NCBI GenBank assembly: GCA_028691285.1
Contig: JAQUZO010000004.1
Location: 6,357 to 44,903, forward strand
DNA: 38,547 nt
DNA from: Anaerovibrio sp.
Lineage (GTDB): Bacteria; Bacillota; Negativicutes; Selenomonadales; Selenomonadaceae
Reading direction: 5' to 3'
A program made the translations under genes and the position numbers. This document shows positions 9,027 through 19,365 of the stretch, one piece after another. Each line of letters opens with the position of its first letter. The first letter of the stretch is position 1. The notes below the pieces were generated by a model. It had not been told where the DNA came from and made no database searches. It saw only the letters and a list, made by a program, of their open reading frames with translations.

Positions 9027-10670
9027 TTATACCAGACCCATGGTCATAGCAGCCACCATGACTACCACGCAGATGATATAGAATACCAGCCACGGCAGCA
9101 CGGCTGCACGCAGCAGCTTGCCTTCAGCACCGATGATGCCTGTAGTAGCACAGGTTGCAACGATATTGTTGATGCAGACCATGTTGCCGATGGCACCGCC
9201 CTGATTCTGCAGGGCTACAATGATCAGATGAGGCAGATTCAGAATGGTGGCAGTCTCAAATTGCAGCGGTGTGAACATGATGTTGGATACGGTGTTGGAG
9301 CCGAACATGAAGGCTCCGATTGAACCGATCAGCGGTGCCACATAAATGTAGTGTGCACCGGCCAGGTCTGCCATGCCCTTTGCCATGGAAACCAGCATGG
9401 AGTCAAAGCCATTGATGTTTACATTGGAATAACGGAACAGGTAAACCATGGCAAAGCCGAAAAGCAGAGCAATGGTAGCACCAAATACCTGATTGTAGGA
9501 TTTGGAAACGACCTTTTTGATTTGCGTACTGTTCAGGCTGAACATGGCGAAACCGATGATAACAACAAAAATGAATGGGAACAGACCAGGATTGTTCAAC
9601 CATTTCAGGGTGAAGTCAGCTCCTTCGATGCCCATAATACCACTGATGCTGATTTTAGGCAGGCCCATGAAAGGCTTGATGCCAAGCTGTGGAATACGGG
9701 TAGCTACCAACCAGAGTGTTACCAGAAGGTAAGGAATCCAAGCCTTGAAAAGAGACATGGAGCGGGTCTGAGACTGTACCTGTGCAGCAGCCTTGCTTTC
9801 CGCAGCCTTCTTTTCCATGCCAGGGAAGCGCCAAACCTCTTTAGGCATCAGGAAGCCCGCCTTGGCAGCACCAATAGTAGCAAAAATTGTTACAGCGGCA
9901 GCAGCCAGGGAGGTAAGCTCAGCACCTACAAACTTAGCAAAGGCCAGATAGAGTACGGAGAAAACAGTTGCGGTAAAGAGACAGAAAGGAATAATAGGGA
10001 AGACATCAGAGAAGGATTTCTTCTTGCCGTACTGCTTGCAAATAATACCAATGACGAGCCAGATGATGACAAAGGAACCCACAGCCAGACCAAGAGCAGA
10101 AGCAAAGGACAAATCCTGCTTCCATACATCCAGGTCAAGCACGCCCATAGCTGGCAGAGTATCCTTCAATACCTCTGCTGCAGCATTGGTAGGAGTACCG
10201 GCAGCACCGAAGGATACAGGCACGGAATCCAGCAGCAGGCAGGAAATAGCCGCTGCCATAGGAGGTGCACCAAGACCAATCAGCAGAGGCGCGCAGATTG
10301 CAGGCGGTGTGCCGAAGCCGGCAGCACCTTCAATGAAGGCTGCAAAGGCAAAGCCTACAATGACTATCTGAATACGGGAGTCCTCGGTGATGCCGTTGAA
10401 CATCGACTCGATACGGCGCATGGCACCGGCTTCGTTCAGCATATTCATCAGCAGGATTGCACCGAAGATAATCAGCAGGGTATCAATAGAGCCTAAGAAC
10501 CCGGTAACGGTATAGGCAACGACATGCTGTACATCCATGCCCCAGTAGGTGAGTCCGATTACGGCACATACCGCCCAGGAAATAGGAAGTACCTTTTTGG
10601 CAGGGATATTGAATCCAACTGTGAGGATAATAGTAAGAATAATAGGAACAGCTGCTATTATGGCTAACAC
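9027..10670 (-). CDS. lldP: L-lactate permease, LctP/LldP family (ATG at 10694 also possible)
   Basis: Multi-pass protein with [26 protein letters not shown] and [18 protein letters not shown] motifs; AAGGAGAG sits 9 nt before an in-frame GTG at 10670. Confidence 0.92.
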   Translation of the reverse strand: MLAIIAAVPIILTIILTVGFNIPAKKVLPISWAVCAVIGLTYWGMDVQHVVAYTVTGFLGSIDTLLIIFGAILLMNMLNEAGAMRRIESMFNGITEDSRIQIVIVGFAFAAFIEGAAGFGTPPAICAPLLIGLGAPPMAAAISCLLLDSVPVSFGAAGTPTNAAAEVLKDTLPAMGVLDLDVWKQDLSFASALGLAVGSFVIIWLVIGIICKQYGKKKSFSDVFPIIPFCLFTATVFSVLYLAFAKFVGAELTSLAAAAVTIFATIGAAKAGFLMPKEVWRFPGMEKKAAESKAAAQVQSQTRSMSLFKAWIPYLLVTLWLVATRIPQLGIKPFMGLPKISISGIMGIEGADFTLKWLNNPGLFPFIFVVIIGFAMFSLNSTQIKKVVSKSYNQVFGATIALLFGFAMVYLFRYSNVNINGFDSMLVSMAKGMADLAGAHYIYVAPLIGSIGAFMFGSNTVSNIMFTPLQFETATILNLPHLIIVALQNQGGAIGNMVCINNIVATCATTGIIGAEGKLLRAAVLPWLVFYIICVVVMVAAMTMGLV

Positions 10671-10763
10671 AATATATCTCTCCTTACATTTCATTTAGTT
10701 AATAACATTGCTCAAGAGGAGATGTGACCTCAATAGATACTTCTTATTCTGTTCTATGTATAT

Positions 10764-11468
10764 TTAGGAAGTTATTTTTTTAATATCAGAACATTTTTCC
10801 AGCATGAAGTCCTTCAAAAGACATAAATGCATGGTCATATACATGTTGGCTGAGATGGCATTACCAGAAATAATCGCCTGCAGAATCTTTTTGTGATAGA
10901 ACAGGGTGTTGCTTTCCTTCTGGACATCCAGGGTCAGCTCAATATTCTTATAAATAGACTGGAACAGAATATGAGTAAGATTGCCAATGACCTTATTGCC
11001 ACTGGCCTGAGCAATCAGCTGATGGAAGCGTCCATCCTCTTCGGCGTATGGATTGCCATGGGTGATGTGCTGATCCAGGATACGGGTCAGCTCCTGCAGC
11101 TCCTTTTTCTGGGCTGGAGTAGCATTGATTGCGGCAAGCTGAGCGATAGCCGGCTCAAGCATGAGCCGGACATCCAGCATATCCAGGGCCAGAGCTTCAT
11201 CGTCATAGATGAAGGTGAGTCCCAGGGGGTCATCCGGAATGCCCATATTTTCTGCAATAAAGGTCCCCGACCCTTGCTTTGCCTCCAATATATTGCGTGC
11301 GATGAGCACCTTGAAGGCATCGCGCAGCGTACCACGGCTGACATTCAGCTCGGCAGTGAATTCTGCCTCGGTGGGAAGCTGCTGACCAGGCTGCATTTTA
11401 TTTTCTGTAATATAGTCGATGATTTTTTCTGTTGTCTGCTCGACTAATGTTTTTCCTCTTACCAGCAT
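10764..11468 (-). CDS. GntR/FadR-family (FCD domain) regulator, probable lactate-responsive regulator
   Basis: IIDYITENKMQPGQQLPTEAEFTAELNVSRGTLRDAFKVL wHTH; FCD-type C-terminus; AAAGGAGAGG SD before ATG at 11468; sits beside lldP and lut genes. Confidence 0.88.
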   Translation of the reverse strand: MLVRGKTLVEQTTEKIIDYITENKMQPGQQLPTEAEFTAELNVSRGTLRDAFKVLIARNILEAKQGSGTFIAENMGIPDDPLGLTFIYDDEALALDMLDVRLMLEPAIAQLAAINATPAQKKELQELTRILDQHITHGNPYAEEDGRFHQLIAQASGNKVIGNLTHILFQSIYKNIELTLDVQKESNTLFYHKKILQAIISGNAISANMYMTMHLCLLKDFMLEKCSDIKKITS

Positions 11469-11685
11469 TATAGCAAAACCTCTCCTTTTTACATTGCACG
11501 ATTGTACATAATGAAATGAACAAATTTGTCTAACAACTCGGAACCATATAATATCTTCAGCAATTCTTAATATTTGACAAAACAATTAAAAATCCTGCTA
11601 GAAATATAAAAAAATAAAAATTTTTTTTATCTGTTTATAAAATGGGACATAATAGATAAAAAACTCGAATTGTTTCCATTTGTTA

Positions 11686-11714
11686 TTGACAAATTTCGTC
11701 GCGTGTGCTTTAAT
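11686..11714 (+). promoter_or_regulatory. Candidate promoter for the lactate-utilization genes
   Basis: TTGACA (11686-11691), 17-bp spacer, TTTAAT (11709-11714), upstream of the LutC-like gene. Confidence 0.5.
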
Positions 11715-11869
11715 AAAAATACAAAAAGTCATTGTACAAATTACAGAATATATCTTTAGCAGGACAAAAATTTGTAGGGAGATTTTTGTAAATTCATGTA
11801 ATTAGATTGAACGATTTGTCGTGACACAATTAAAAGTGTATGAGTGTTAAGGTAAAAGGAGAGTTATTT

Positions 11870-12484
11870 ATGGAAAAGGTATGCCGCGATTGGGCAAGTC
11901 AGGCCTTTGGGAAAGGTATGGTGAAAGCTGAGTACTGGGATGACTTTGAAGTCAATGCCAAAGCAGCAGCAGCAGAGATTTTCCGAGTGAAGGATTTTTC
12001 TGAGGGAGAAGCAAAGCTCAATGAGCTGCTGCAGGAATATGCTCCCAAAGAAATAATTGCTGTAGGCGGTGATGAAAACTCTGCCATCAAAAATATTTAT
12101 GATAAAATAGCTCAGTCTGGAAGAAAAATCTATACTGGCAAGTACGACATCTATGAGCACAGGGATTCTGCAGATATTGGTATTTCCACAGCAGAGTTCT
12201 GTGTAGCTGAGACCGGCAGCCTGTGTGTAGATAATTATTCCTATGAAGCTCGTGTTACAAGCATGCTGCCATTTGTGAATATCGTTTTCGTAAATGCTAA
12301 CTATGTTGTAAAGGATGTAACCGTTGCCTGCAAGATTATCGGCAAAGTATTCAATAAGGGGTATGTGGGATTTGTTACCGGGCCAAGCCGCACCGCTGAT
12401 ATTGAGCGCGTATTGAGCCTTGGTGTACACGGTCCTAACAAACTTCTGATTATTGCAGTAGAAGACTTTGAGGGGGTAAGATAA
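11870..12484 (+). CDS. lutC: LUD-domain lactate utilization protein, LutC/LldG-like
   Basis: ISTAEFCVAETGSLCVDN..RVTSMLPFVNIVFV..VTGPSRTADIERVLSLGVHGPNKLLIIAVED is the LUD domain pattern; SD aaaggagag before ATG at 11870. Confidence 0.88.
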   Translation: MEKVCRDWASQAFGKGMVKAEYWDDFEVNAKAAAAEIFRVKDFSEGEAKLNELLQEYAPKEIIAVGGDENSAIKNIYDKIAQSGRKIYTGKYDIYEHRDSADIGISTAEFCVAETGSLCVDNYSYEARVTSMLPFVNIVFVNANYVVKDVTVACKIIGKVFNKGYVGFVTGPSRTADIERVLSLGVHGPNKLLIIAVEDFEGVR

Positions 12485-12486
12485 TC

Positions 12487-14655
12487 ATGGCAGAGCGTAA
12501 TCTGAAACAGGAAATCCAGAAAAAACTCAAGGATGATGTCATGCAGGGTGCTCTGTCCAAATTTGCAGAGCAGTATCCTGGTTCCCGTCTGAATGCGTAC
12601 AAGGGACAGGATATCGAGGAGCTTCGTGAAGAGCTGCGCGCCATGAAGCATGATGCTGTACAGCATATTGACCAGCTGGCAGATGATTTTGAGGCCAGCC
12701 TCAGAAAAAGAGGTACAGAGGTATTCCGTGCCAAGGATGGTCAGGCTGTCAAGGACTACATCATAAAGATCTGTAAGGAAAACGGTGTCAAGCGTGTGGT
12801 AAAGTCCAAGTCCATGGCCTCTGAGGAAATCCACCTCAACGAATGCTTCGGTGAGCATGACATCCGTGTCAAGGAAACCGATTTGGGTGAATGGATGATT
12901 GCCATAGCAGGTGAAAGGCCATCTCACATGGTTATGCCTGCTATCCACATGAACCGTTATCAGTGTGCCGAGATGTTCGAGCAGGAGCTTCACCATGAGG
13001 TTCCGGGCGAGGATATTCCGAATATGATTCAGCTGGCCCGCAAAAATCTCCGCCAGGAGTTCCTGCAGGCTGACATGGGTATTACAGGTGCCAACTTCGG
13101 TATTGCGGAAAACGGTGCTATCGGTCTGGTCACCAATGAGGGCAATGCCCGTCTGGTAACCACTCTGCCGAGAATCCATGTGGTGCTTATCGGTTATGAG
13201 AAGCTGATTCCGAAGACTGAGGATGCGGCCAAGATTCTGCGTCTGCTGCCGCGCAATGGTACCTGCCAGAGAATGACCAGCTATATGACCATGGTGGACG
13301 GACCTACCAGGGTCATGTACAAGGACGCAGGCGGCAAGGTTGTAGAAACCGACCGCAAGCAGTATGTTATCCTTTTGGATAACGGCCGGCTGGAGGCTGC
13401 CAAGGACCCTGTGTTCCAGCAGGCCTACCAGTGTGTGCGCTGTGCTTCCTGCCTCAATGTCTGCCCGATTTGGACGCTGGTGGGCGGCCATGTTTACGGC
13501 CATGTTTACTCCGGCGGCATAGGTGCTATCCTGACCGGCCTGTTCAATGGCGTGGACACCTTTGCCCAGTTCAGTGATTTGTGCATTGGCTGCCGCAAGT
13601 GTACGACCATCTGCCCAGGCAAGATTCCGATTCCGGATATCATTGATGAGCTGCGCAGCCGCTATGTGCAGAAGCATGGTGCACCGGGTATGGACAAGAC
13701 AATGTTCAACATGGTGCTCAATGACCGTGGTATGTTCCACAAGCTGCTGCTGAAGGCAGGTTCCATTGGTCAGGCACCGTTCAAGAAGGGCAAGTTCATT
13801 CGCCATCTGCCGCTCTTCATGGAGGAGATGACCAAGGGCAGAAGCCTGCCGACAATTGCCAGTGAGCCGTTCCGTGACAGAGTGGAGAGATTGTCCAGGA
13901 AGAATCCTTCCAAGCCGAAGAAGCGCGTTGCATACTTCAGCGGCTGCAACATGGATTTCGTTTTCGCGGATACCAGTGAAAATGTGGTAAAGGTGCTCCA
14001 GAGTCTTGGCATGGAGGTCGTATATCCTATTGAGCAGGCATGCTGCGGTAAGCCTATTTTGGGAGTAGGCGATCGTGAGGCCGGCAGGGAGACTGCCAAG
14101 AAGAACATCGCTGCCTTCGAGAAGGTAAATGCAGATGTGATTCTTTCTGCCTGCCCGACCTGTACAGAGACCCTGCATGAAACCTATATGAAGCTCTTTG
14201 AGAATGACCCTGAGTGGAAGGCAAGGGCAAGGGCCTTCTGCAGCAAGGTGCGTGAGTTCTCAAGCTTCGTGGCTGAGGAATACAAAAAGACCGGCCGTAT
14301 GGTTCATACCAAGGGCGGTGAAAAGGTTACCTATCATGATTCCTGCCACATGAAGCGAGGCCTTGGCATCTATGAGGAGCCGAGAGCCTTGATTGATGCT
14401 ACTCCAGGGGTGGAGCTGGTAGAGATGCACAACTGCGACAAGTGCTGCGGCATGGCGGGCTCTTTCGGCATGAAGTACCAGGAGGTATCTATTCCTATGC
14501 TGAATGAGAAGGTGGATAATATCAAGGCTACGGGTGCTGCAACGGCAGTTGTTGCCTGTCCTGCCTGCATGATGCAGATCGGCGGCGGACTTGATAAGGC
14601 TGAAACAGGTATCCAGACCAAGCATATAGCAGATTTGCTGGCTGAAAAACTGTAA
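12487..14655 (+). CDS. Fused LutB-LutA-type lactate oxidation protein (LUD domain, two 4Fe-4S motifs, CCG Cys-rich domains)
   Basis: N-terminal LUD (NFGIAENGAIGLVTNEGNARL), CVRCASCLNVCP and CIGCRKCTTICP, then CCGKP..CPTCTETL and CDKCCGMAGSFGMKY. Confidence 0.9.
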   Translation: MAERNLKQEIQKKLKDDVMQGALSKFAEQYPGSRLNAYKGQDIEELREELRAMKHDAVQHIDQLADDFEASLRKRGTEVFRAKDGQAVKDYIIKICKENGVKRVVKSKSMASEEIHLNECFGEHDIRVKETDLGEWMIAIAGERPSHMVMPAIHMNRYQCAEMFEQELHHEVPGEDIPNMIQLARKNLRQEFLQADMGITGANFGIAENGAIGLVTNEGNARLVTTLPRIHVVLIGYEKLIPKTEDAAKILRLLPRNGTCQRMTSYMTMVDGPTRVMYKDAGGKVVETDRKQYVILLDNGRLEAAKDPVFQQAYQCVRCASCLNVCPIWTLVGGHVYGHVYSGGIGAILTGLFNGVDTFAQFSDLCIGCRKCTTICPGKIPIPDIIDELRSRYVQKHGAPGMDKTMFNMVLNDRGMFHKLLLKAGSIGQAPFKKGKFIRHLPLFMEEMTKGRSLPTIASEPFRDRVERLSRKNPSKPKKRVAYFSGCNMDFVFADTSENVVKVLQSLGMEVVYPIEQACCGKPILGVGDREAGRETAKKNIAAFEKVNADVILSACPTCTETLHETYMKLFENDPEWKARARAFCSKVREFSSFVAEEYKKTGRMVHTKGGEKVTYHDSCHMKRGLGIYEEPRALIDATPGVELVEMHNCDKCCGMAGSFGMKYQEVSIPMLNEKVDNIKATGAATAVVACPACMMQIGGGLDKAETGIQTKHIADLLAEKL

Positions 14656-14809
14656 AAATATTGTCTCTGCGTGTACGGCTGACAGGTGAAGTGGTATAAT
14701 TATGTTATTATTTAATATATTTATACCTCAGTCAGCAGAAGGCGGCTGATGATATTGAATAATAAATGAAGTGTTGTTAAAAGAGCGATGCTATTGGGGG
14801 AAAATTAGT

Positions 14810-15601
14810 ATGGAAATTTTGGTTTGTATCAAGCAGGTTCCAGGTTCCAACAAGGTAGAGGTTGATCCTGTTACCGGCGTGCTGAAGCGTAATGGAGCTG
14901 ACAGCAAGATGAACCCTTATGATTTATATGCCCTTGAGTGCGGCATGAAGCTGAAGGAGCAGTACGGAGGCCGAGTGAGTGTAATTACCATGGGACCTCC
15001 ACCAGCTACTGCAGTCATCCGTGAGGCTTTTGCAATGGGAGCAGACGAGGGGGCGCTGCTTTCTGACAGGGCTTTTGGCGGTGCCGATGTTTTGGCAACC
15101 AGCTATACATTGGCTCAGGGAATCAAGAAAATGGGCAAGTTCGATGTAATCATCTGCGGTCTTCAGACCACTGATGGTGATACCGCACAGGTTGGTCCCG
15201 AGGTTTCCGAGTCACTTAATATTCCTTGTGTGTGCAATGTGGCAAAGATTGACAAGGTGGAGGACGGTGCAATTTATGTGGACATGGAGATGGCCCATGA
15301 ATTTGAGCAGGTAAAGGTTCAGTTCCCATGCCTGATTACCGTCAAGAAGGACATCCTCCAGCCTCGTCTGCCGTCTTACAAGCTGCAGAAGGCAACAGAC
15401 AATAAAGAGATTTCTGTATATTCGCTGAAGGATATGGATGATCAGGACAAGAAGCATTATGGTCTTTCCGGCTCAGCAACTCAGGTGCAGCGCATTTTCC
15501 CGCCGGTTTCTGACAAAGAGCAGGAAACCTGGCAGGGCAGCGGCGCCGAGCTGGCTGACAAGCTGCATGGCAAGCTGAAGCAGCTGAAATTTATTTCCTG
15601 A
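14810..15601 (+). CDS. etfB: Electron transfer flavoprotein beta subunit
   Basis: MEILVCIKQVPGSNKVEVDPVTGVLKRNGADSKMNPYDLYALE..DVIICGLQTTDGDTAQVGPEVSE. Confidence 0.93.
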   Translation: MEILVCIKQVPGSNKVEVDPVTGVLKRNGADSKMNPYDLYALECGMKLKEQYGGRVSVITMGPPPATAVIREAFAMGADEGALLSDRAFGGADVLATSYTLAQGIKKMGKFDVIICGLQTTDGDTAQVGPEVSESLNIPCVCNVAKIDKVEDGAIYVDMEMAHEFEQVKVQFPCLITVKKDILQPRLPSYKLQKATDNKEISVYSLKDMDDQDKKHYGLSGSATQVQRIFPPVSDKEQETWQGSGAELADKLHGKLKQLKFIS

Positions 15602-15655
15602 TTTGGCAGGGAATGTGTGTATGAAAATTTCGACCGGAAAAGGAGATAATGCGAA

Positions 15656-16852
15656 ATGGGAAAACTGATAGTTCATCAGGATAAGGTGACAGATATCGCT
15701 GCTATGGTTGCTCTCTGCCCCTTCAAGGCTTTGGAGGACAACGGCGGCAAGCTGGAAATCAATGCAGGCTGCAAGCTGTGCAAGCTGTGCGTCAAGAAGG
15801 GTCAGCCGGGAGCTGTGGAATTCGTGGAGGAGGAAGCAGGCCCTCAGGTGGACAAGAGCCTTTGGAAGGGTATTACCGTTTATGTTGACCATGTAGAGGG
15901 TGAAATCCACCCTGTTACACTGGAGCTTTTGGGCAAGGCCCGCGAGCTGGCTGACAAAATCGGCCATCCTGTACAGGCACTGTTCCTGGGCAGCAGCATT
16001 GAAGACAAGGCGAAGGAGCTGCTGCACTATGGTGCGGATTCCGTATATGTGGTGGACTCTCCGGAGCTGATGGATTTTAAGATTGAGAGCTATACAGCAG
16101 CTTTTGAGGCATATATCAACAAGGTAAAGCCTTCTGCTATTTTGGTGGGTGCTACTCCTGTGGGACGCCAACTGGCGCCAAGAATTGCGGCCCGCTTCAA
16201 GACAGGACTGACTGCTGACTGTACAATTCTCGACATACATGACAATACAGATCTGGTGCAGATTCGCCCTGCCTTCGGCGGCAATATCATGGCGGAGATC
16301 CTTACGACCAATACCCGTCCTCAGCTGGCGACTGTCCGCTATAAGATCATGAATGCGCCGGAGCGTTCTGCCGAGGCCAGGGGTGAGATTGTCAAGCTGG
16401 AGGTACCGGCTGCGAAGCTGCAGAGCAAAATTGAGGTTCTGGGCATCATCAAGAAGGAAAAGGTCAAGACCATCGAGAGTGCTGAGGTGCTGGTTGTAGC
16501 AGGCAGAGGCATCAAGAAGATGGAGGATCTGGAGATGATTCGCCAGCTGGCGGATGCATTGGGCGGCGACGTTGCCTGCACCAGACCGCTGGCAGAGGCT
16601 GGCTGGATGGATGCTACGCATCAGATTGGCCTGTCCGGGCGTACGGTTCGTCCAAAGCTGATCATTACCTGCGGTGTATCCGGCGCCATTCAGTTTGTTG
16701 CCGGTATGAACAATTCCGAGCAGGTGGTTGCTATTAACTCTGACCCTGAGGCAGCTATCTTCAAGGTAGCAAATTATGCTTTGGTGGGAGACATTTATGA
16801 AATCATTCCAGAGCTGATTGAAAAAATTAAGCAGGGAGGAGCATTGGCATGA
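15656..16852 (+). CDS. etfA: Electron transfer flavoprotein alpha subunit with N-terminal ferredoxin-like extension
   Basis: N-terminal [29 protein letters not shown]-terminal [72 protein letters not shown]. Confidence 0.93.
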   Translation: MGKLIVHQDKVTDIAAMVALCPFKALEDNGGKLEINAGCKLCKLCVKKGQPGAVEFVEEEAGPQVDKSLWKGITVYVDHVEGEIHPVTLELLGKARELADKIGHPVQALFLGSSIEDKAKELLHYGADSVYVVDSPELMDFKIESYTAAFEAYINKVKPSAILVGATPVGRQLAPRIAARFKTGLTADCTILDIHDNTDLVQIRPAFGGNIMAEILTTNTRPQLATVRYKIMNAPERSAEARGEIVKLEVPAAKLQSKIEVLGIIKKEKVKTIESAEVLVVAGRGIKKMEDLEMIRQLADALGGDVACTRPLAEAGWMDATHQIGLSGRTVRPKLIITCGVSGAIQFVAGMNNSEQVVAINSDPEAAIFKVANYALVGDIYEIIPELIEKIKQGGALA

Positions 16853-18252
16853 GCGAGTACAAGAAACTTACAGAACAGGATTTGGCTGAAATCGCCAAGA
16901 TTGTGCCTAGAGAGCGTATTCTTTGGGCAGATGAAATAAACGAGGAATACAGCCATGATGAGCTGACGGCGACTCCGTCCTATCCGGATCTGGTTGTCAG
17001 AGCTGCCTCTGCTGAGGAAATTTCCGGTGTGCTGAAATATGCCAACAAGGAGCATATCGCGGTAACCCCTCGCGGAGCAGGCACCGGTCTGGTTGGTGCG
17101 TCTGTTGCTGTTGAGCACGGCATCATGATGGATACCACCCTGATGAATCACTTCCTGGAGCTGGATGAGGAAAATCTGACCCTTACCCTGGAGCCGGGTG
17201 TGCGTCTGATGGAGATTTATCAGTATGTAGAGCCGAAGGGCTTTTTCTATCCGCCTGATCCAGGTGAAAAGACTGCTACCATCGGCGGCAATATCAGCAC
17301 TAATGCCGGCGGCATGAGAGCCGTAAAATACGGTGTAACCCGTGATTTCGTCCGTGGACTGGAAGTGGTATTGGCGGACGGCACTATCCTCCAGCTGGGG
17401 GGCAAGGTCGTAAAGAACAGTTCCGGCTATGACCTGAAGGATATTGTCATCGGCTCTGAGGGTACGTTGGTATTCATCACCAAGGCAATCCTGAAGCTGC
17501 TGCCGCTGCCGCAGAAGGCTGTAAGCCTGTTGATTCCGTTCCCTACTCTGGCACAGGCTATCGGCACTGTACCGTTGATTGTCAAGTCCAAGGTGATTCC
17601 TACTGCCATTGAATTCATGGAGCGCGAGGTTATCATGGATTCGGAGAAATTCCTGGGGCAGAGCTTCCCGGACAATCAGGCTGATGCATATCTTTTGCTG
17701 AAGTTTGACGGCAATACCGTGGAAGAGATTGCCAAGTCCTATGATGGCGTGGCGCAGATTTGTCTGGAGCAGGGCGCCTATGATGTTCTGATTGCTGATA
17801 CAGATGAGCGTTCAGATGCCATCTGGAAGACTAGAGGTTCCTTCCTGCAGGCAATCAGCGGTTCCACCACCATGATGGATGAGGTGGATGTAGTAGTTCC
17901 GCGCAACCGTGTCAACGAGTTCGTTGAGTTCGTACATGGGCTGCAGGATGAGATGCATGTCCGCATCAAGAGCTTCGGCCATGCAGGTGACGGCAATCTC
18001 CATGTGTACATCCTGAGGGATGATTTGGATGATGCTGCCTGGGAAAAGGTGCTGGCTGATACCATGGAGAAGATGTACGCCAAGGCGCGTACCATGGATG
18101 GCAAGGTATCCGGTGAGCACGGTATTGGCCTGGCCAAGAAGCCGTATCTGAAGGAGGATCTTGATCCTGCTGCCGTAGAGGTTATGCGCGGTATCAAGAA
18201 GGCCTTCGACCCTAACAATATTCTGAACCCACGCAAGGTTTGCTTTGATTGA
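16849..18252 (+). CDS. FAD-linked (GlcD-type) lactate/glycolate dehydrogenase, probable Etf-linked LctD-like lactate dehydrogenase
   Basis: [77 protein letters not shown] overlap with etfA. Confidence 0.88.
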   Translation: MSEYKKLTEQDLAEIAKIVPRERILWADEINEEYSHDELTATPSYPDLVVRAASAEEISGVLKYANKEHIAVTPRGAGTGLVGASVAVEHGIMMDTTLMNHFLELDEENLTLTLEPGVRLMEIYQYVEPKGFFYPPDPGEKTATIGGNISTNAGGMRAVKYGVTRDFVRGLEVVLADGTILQLGGKVVKNSSGYDLKDIVIGSEGTLVFITKAILKLLPLPQKAVSLLIPFPTLAQAIGTVPLIVKSKVIPTAIEFMEREVIMDSEKFLGQSFPDNQADAYLLLKFDGNTVEEIAKSYDGVAQICLEQGAYDVLIADTDERSDAIWKTRGSFLQAISGSTTMMDEVDVVVPRNRVNEFVEFVHGLQDEMHVRIKSFGHAGDGNLHVYILRDDLDDAAWEKVLADTMEKMYAKARTMDGKVSGEHGIGLAKKPYLKEDLDPAAVEVMRGIKKAFDPNNILNPRKVCFD

Positions 18253-18300
18253 TTGAGTTTTCCAAGTTCCTATAACTCCTATAAACCCTAACAAAACAGG

Positions 18301-18331
18301 AAAATCCTCCAGCAGTGCTGGGGGATTTTTC
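18301..18331 (+). terminator. Terminator after the lactate dehydrogenase gene
   Basis: AAAATCCTCCAGCA-G-TGCTGGGGGATTTTT. Confidence 0.8.
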
Positions 18332-18468
18332 TGTGCAGGAAATAAAAATATCAAAATAATACAATAAATAGGGGATATAAGACAAGATTTTCAAGCAATA
18401 GGATGTTATATTATAAACAACAAAGAGCTCTTAACTAAATAACCAGAGAAAAGCGGAGGTAGAAGATT

Positions 18469-19176
18469 ATGAAACCAGCAAAAAAAGCAAATGAAATGAC
18501 CATCAGAGAATTGGCAGCCTACATTGATTTTTCCGTGCTGAAGCCAGAGTTTACAGAGGCAGAAATCATTAAACTGACCAAGGAGGGCGTAGAACTCGGC
18601 TGTGCAACAATTTGTATCAATCCAGGCTATATAGAGCTGTGCCAGGAATATACCAAGGGAACACAGACTATGCTCTGCCCGGTAACAGATTTTCCTTTCG
18701 GTACAAGCTCTACCGAATCCAAGGTTATGCAGATCAAAACTGCGGCCCAATATGATTCAGTCAAGGAAATTGATATAGTTGCTAATTTCGGCTGGATCAG
18801 GAGCGGTGAATATGACCGTGTAACGGCTGAATTGAAGGCCTGTGCGGCGGCTGCGCATGAATACGGCAGAGAATTGAAGGCGATTATCGAAACGGATGCC
18901 CTGAATGAGGAGCAGATTCGGAAGGCGTGCCATTGCTGCCTGGAAGCCGGGGTGGATTTTGCAAAAACCAGTACGGGCTTTTTGACAGGACATGACTGCT
19001 GCGGCGGAACACCAGAGGTAGTCCGGATCATGATGGAGGAGATTCAGGGGAAATGCAGGATCAAGGGCAGCGGCTGCATTAGGACGCAGGAGCATTTCTT
19101 TAAGCTGATTGACATGGGGATTGACAGAATGGGTATAGGCTATAGATCTGTACCGACAGTTTTGGGATTAAAATAA
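18469..19176 (+). CDS. deoC: Deoxyribose-phosphate aldolase
   Basis: IDFSVLKPEFTEAEI..VTDFPFGTSSTESKV..EIDIVANFGWIRSGEYD..KAIIETDAL..FAKTSTGF (Schiff-base Lys). Confidence 0.93.
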   Translation: MKPAKKANEMTIRELAAYIDFSVLKPEFTEAEIIKLTKEGVELGCATICINPGYIELCQEYTKGTQTMLCPVTDFPFGTSSTESKVMQIKTAAQYDSVKEIDIVANFGWIRSGEYDRVTAELKACAAAAHEYGRELKAIIETDALNEEQIRKACHCCLEAGVDFAKTSTGFLTGHDCCGGTPEVVRIMMEEIQGKCRIKGSGCIRTQEHFFKLIDMGIDRMGIGYRSVPTVLGLK

Positions 19177-19193
19177 AAATTCAGCAATACAAA

Positions 19194-19233
19194 AAAAGCC
19201 TTCAGCATATCCTCTCCTTTGCTGAAGGCTTTT
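19194..19233 (+). terminator. Terminator after deoC
   Basis: AAAAGCCTTCAGCA ... TGCTGAAGGCTTTT, perfect 14-bp arms. Confidence 0.85.
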
Positions 19234-19365
19234 CCTGACTCAGGGTCTGTGACATCAGGAAGTCAGGAATATTCCATCCTTCTTTTGGGAAGGGTAGTAG
19301 AAAAAAGTGTTTTTTTAGAGTATAATTTGGGAAGATGATGTGATGAACTAGGGGAGGAAAAAGCA

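Noticed and set aside
9351-10496. 381-aa plus-strand ORF opposite lldP
   Set aside because: Mirror of lactate permease coding; low-complexity, hydrophilic translation with no domain.
12301-14178. 625-aa minus-strand ORF opposite the fused Lut gene
   Set aside because: Antisense to strongly supported LUD/4Fe-4S/CCG coding sequence; translation has no family-like pattern.
15473-16621. 382-aa antisense ORF opposite etfB/etfA
   Set aside because: Opposite well-supported ETF genes; no recognisable domains.
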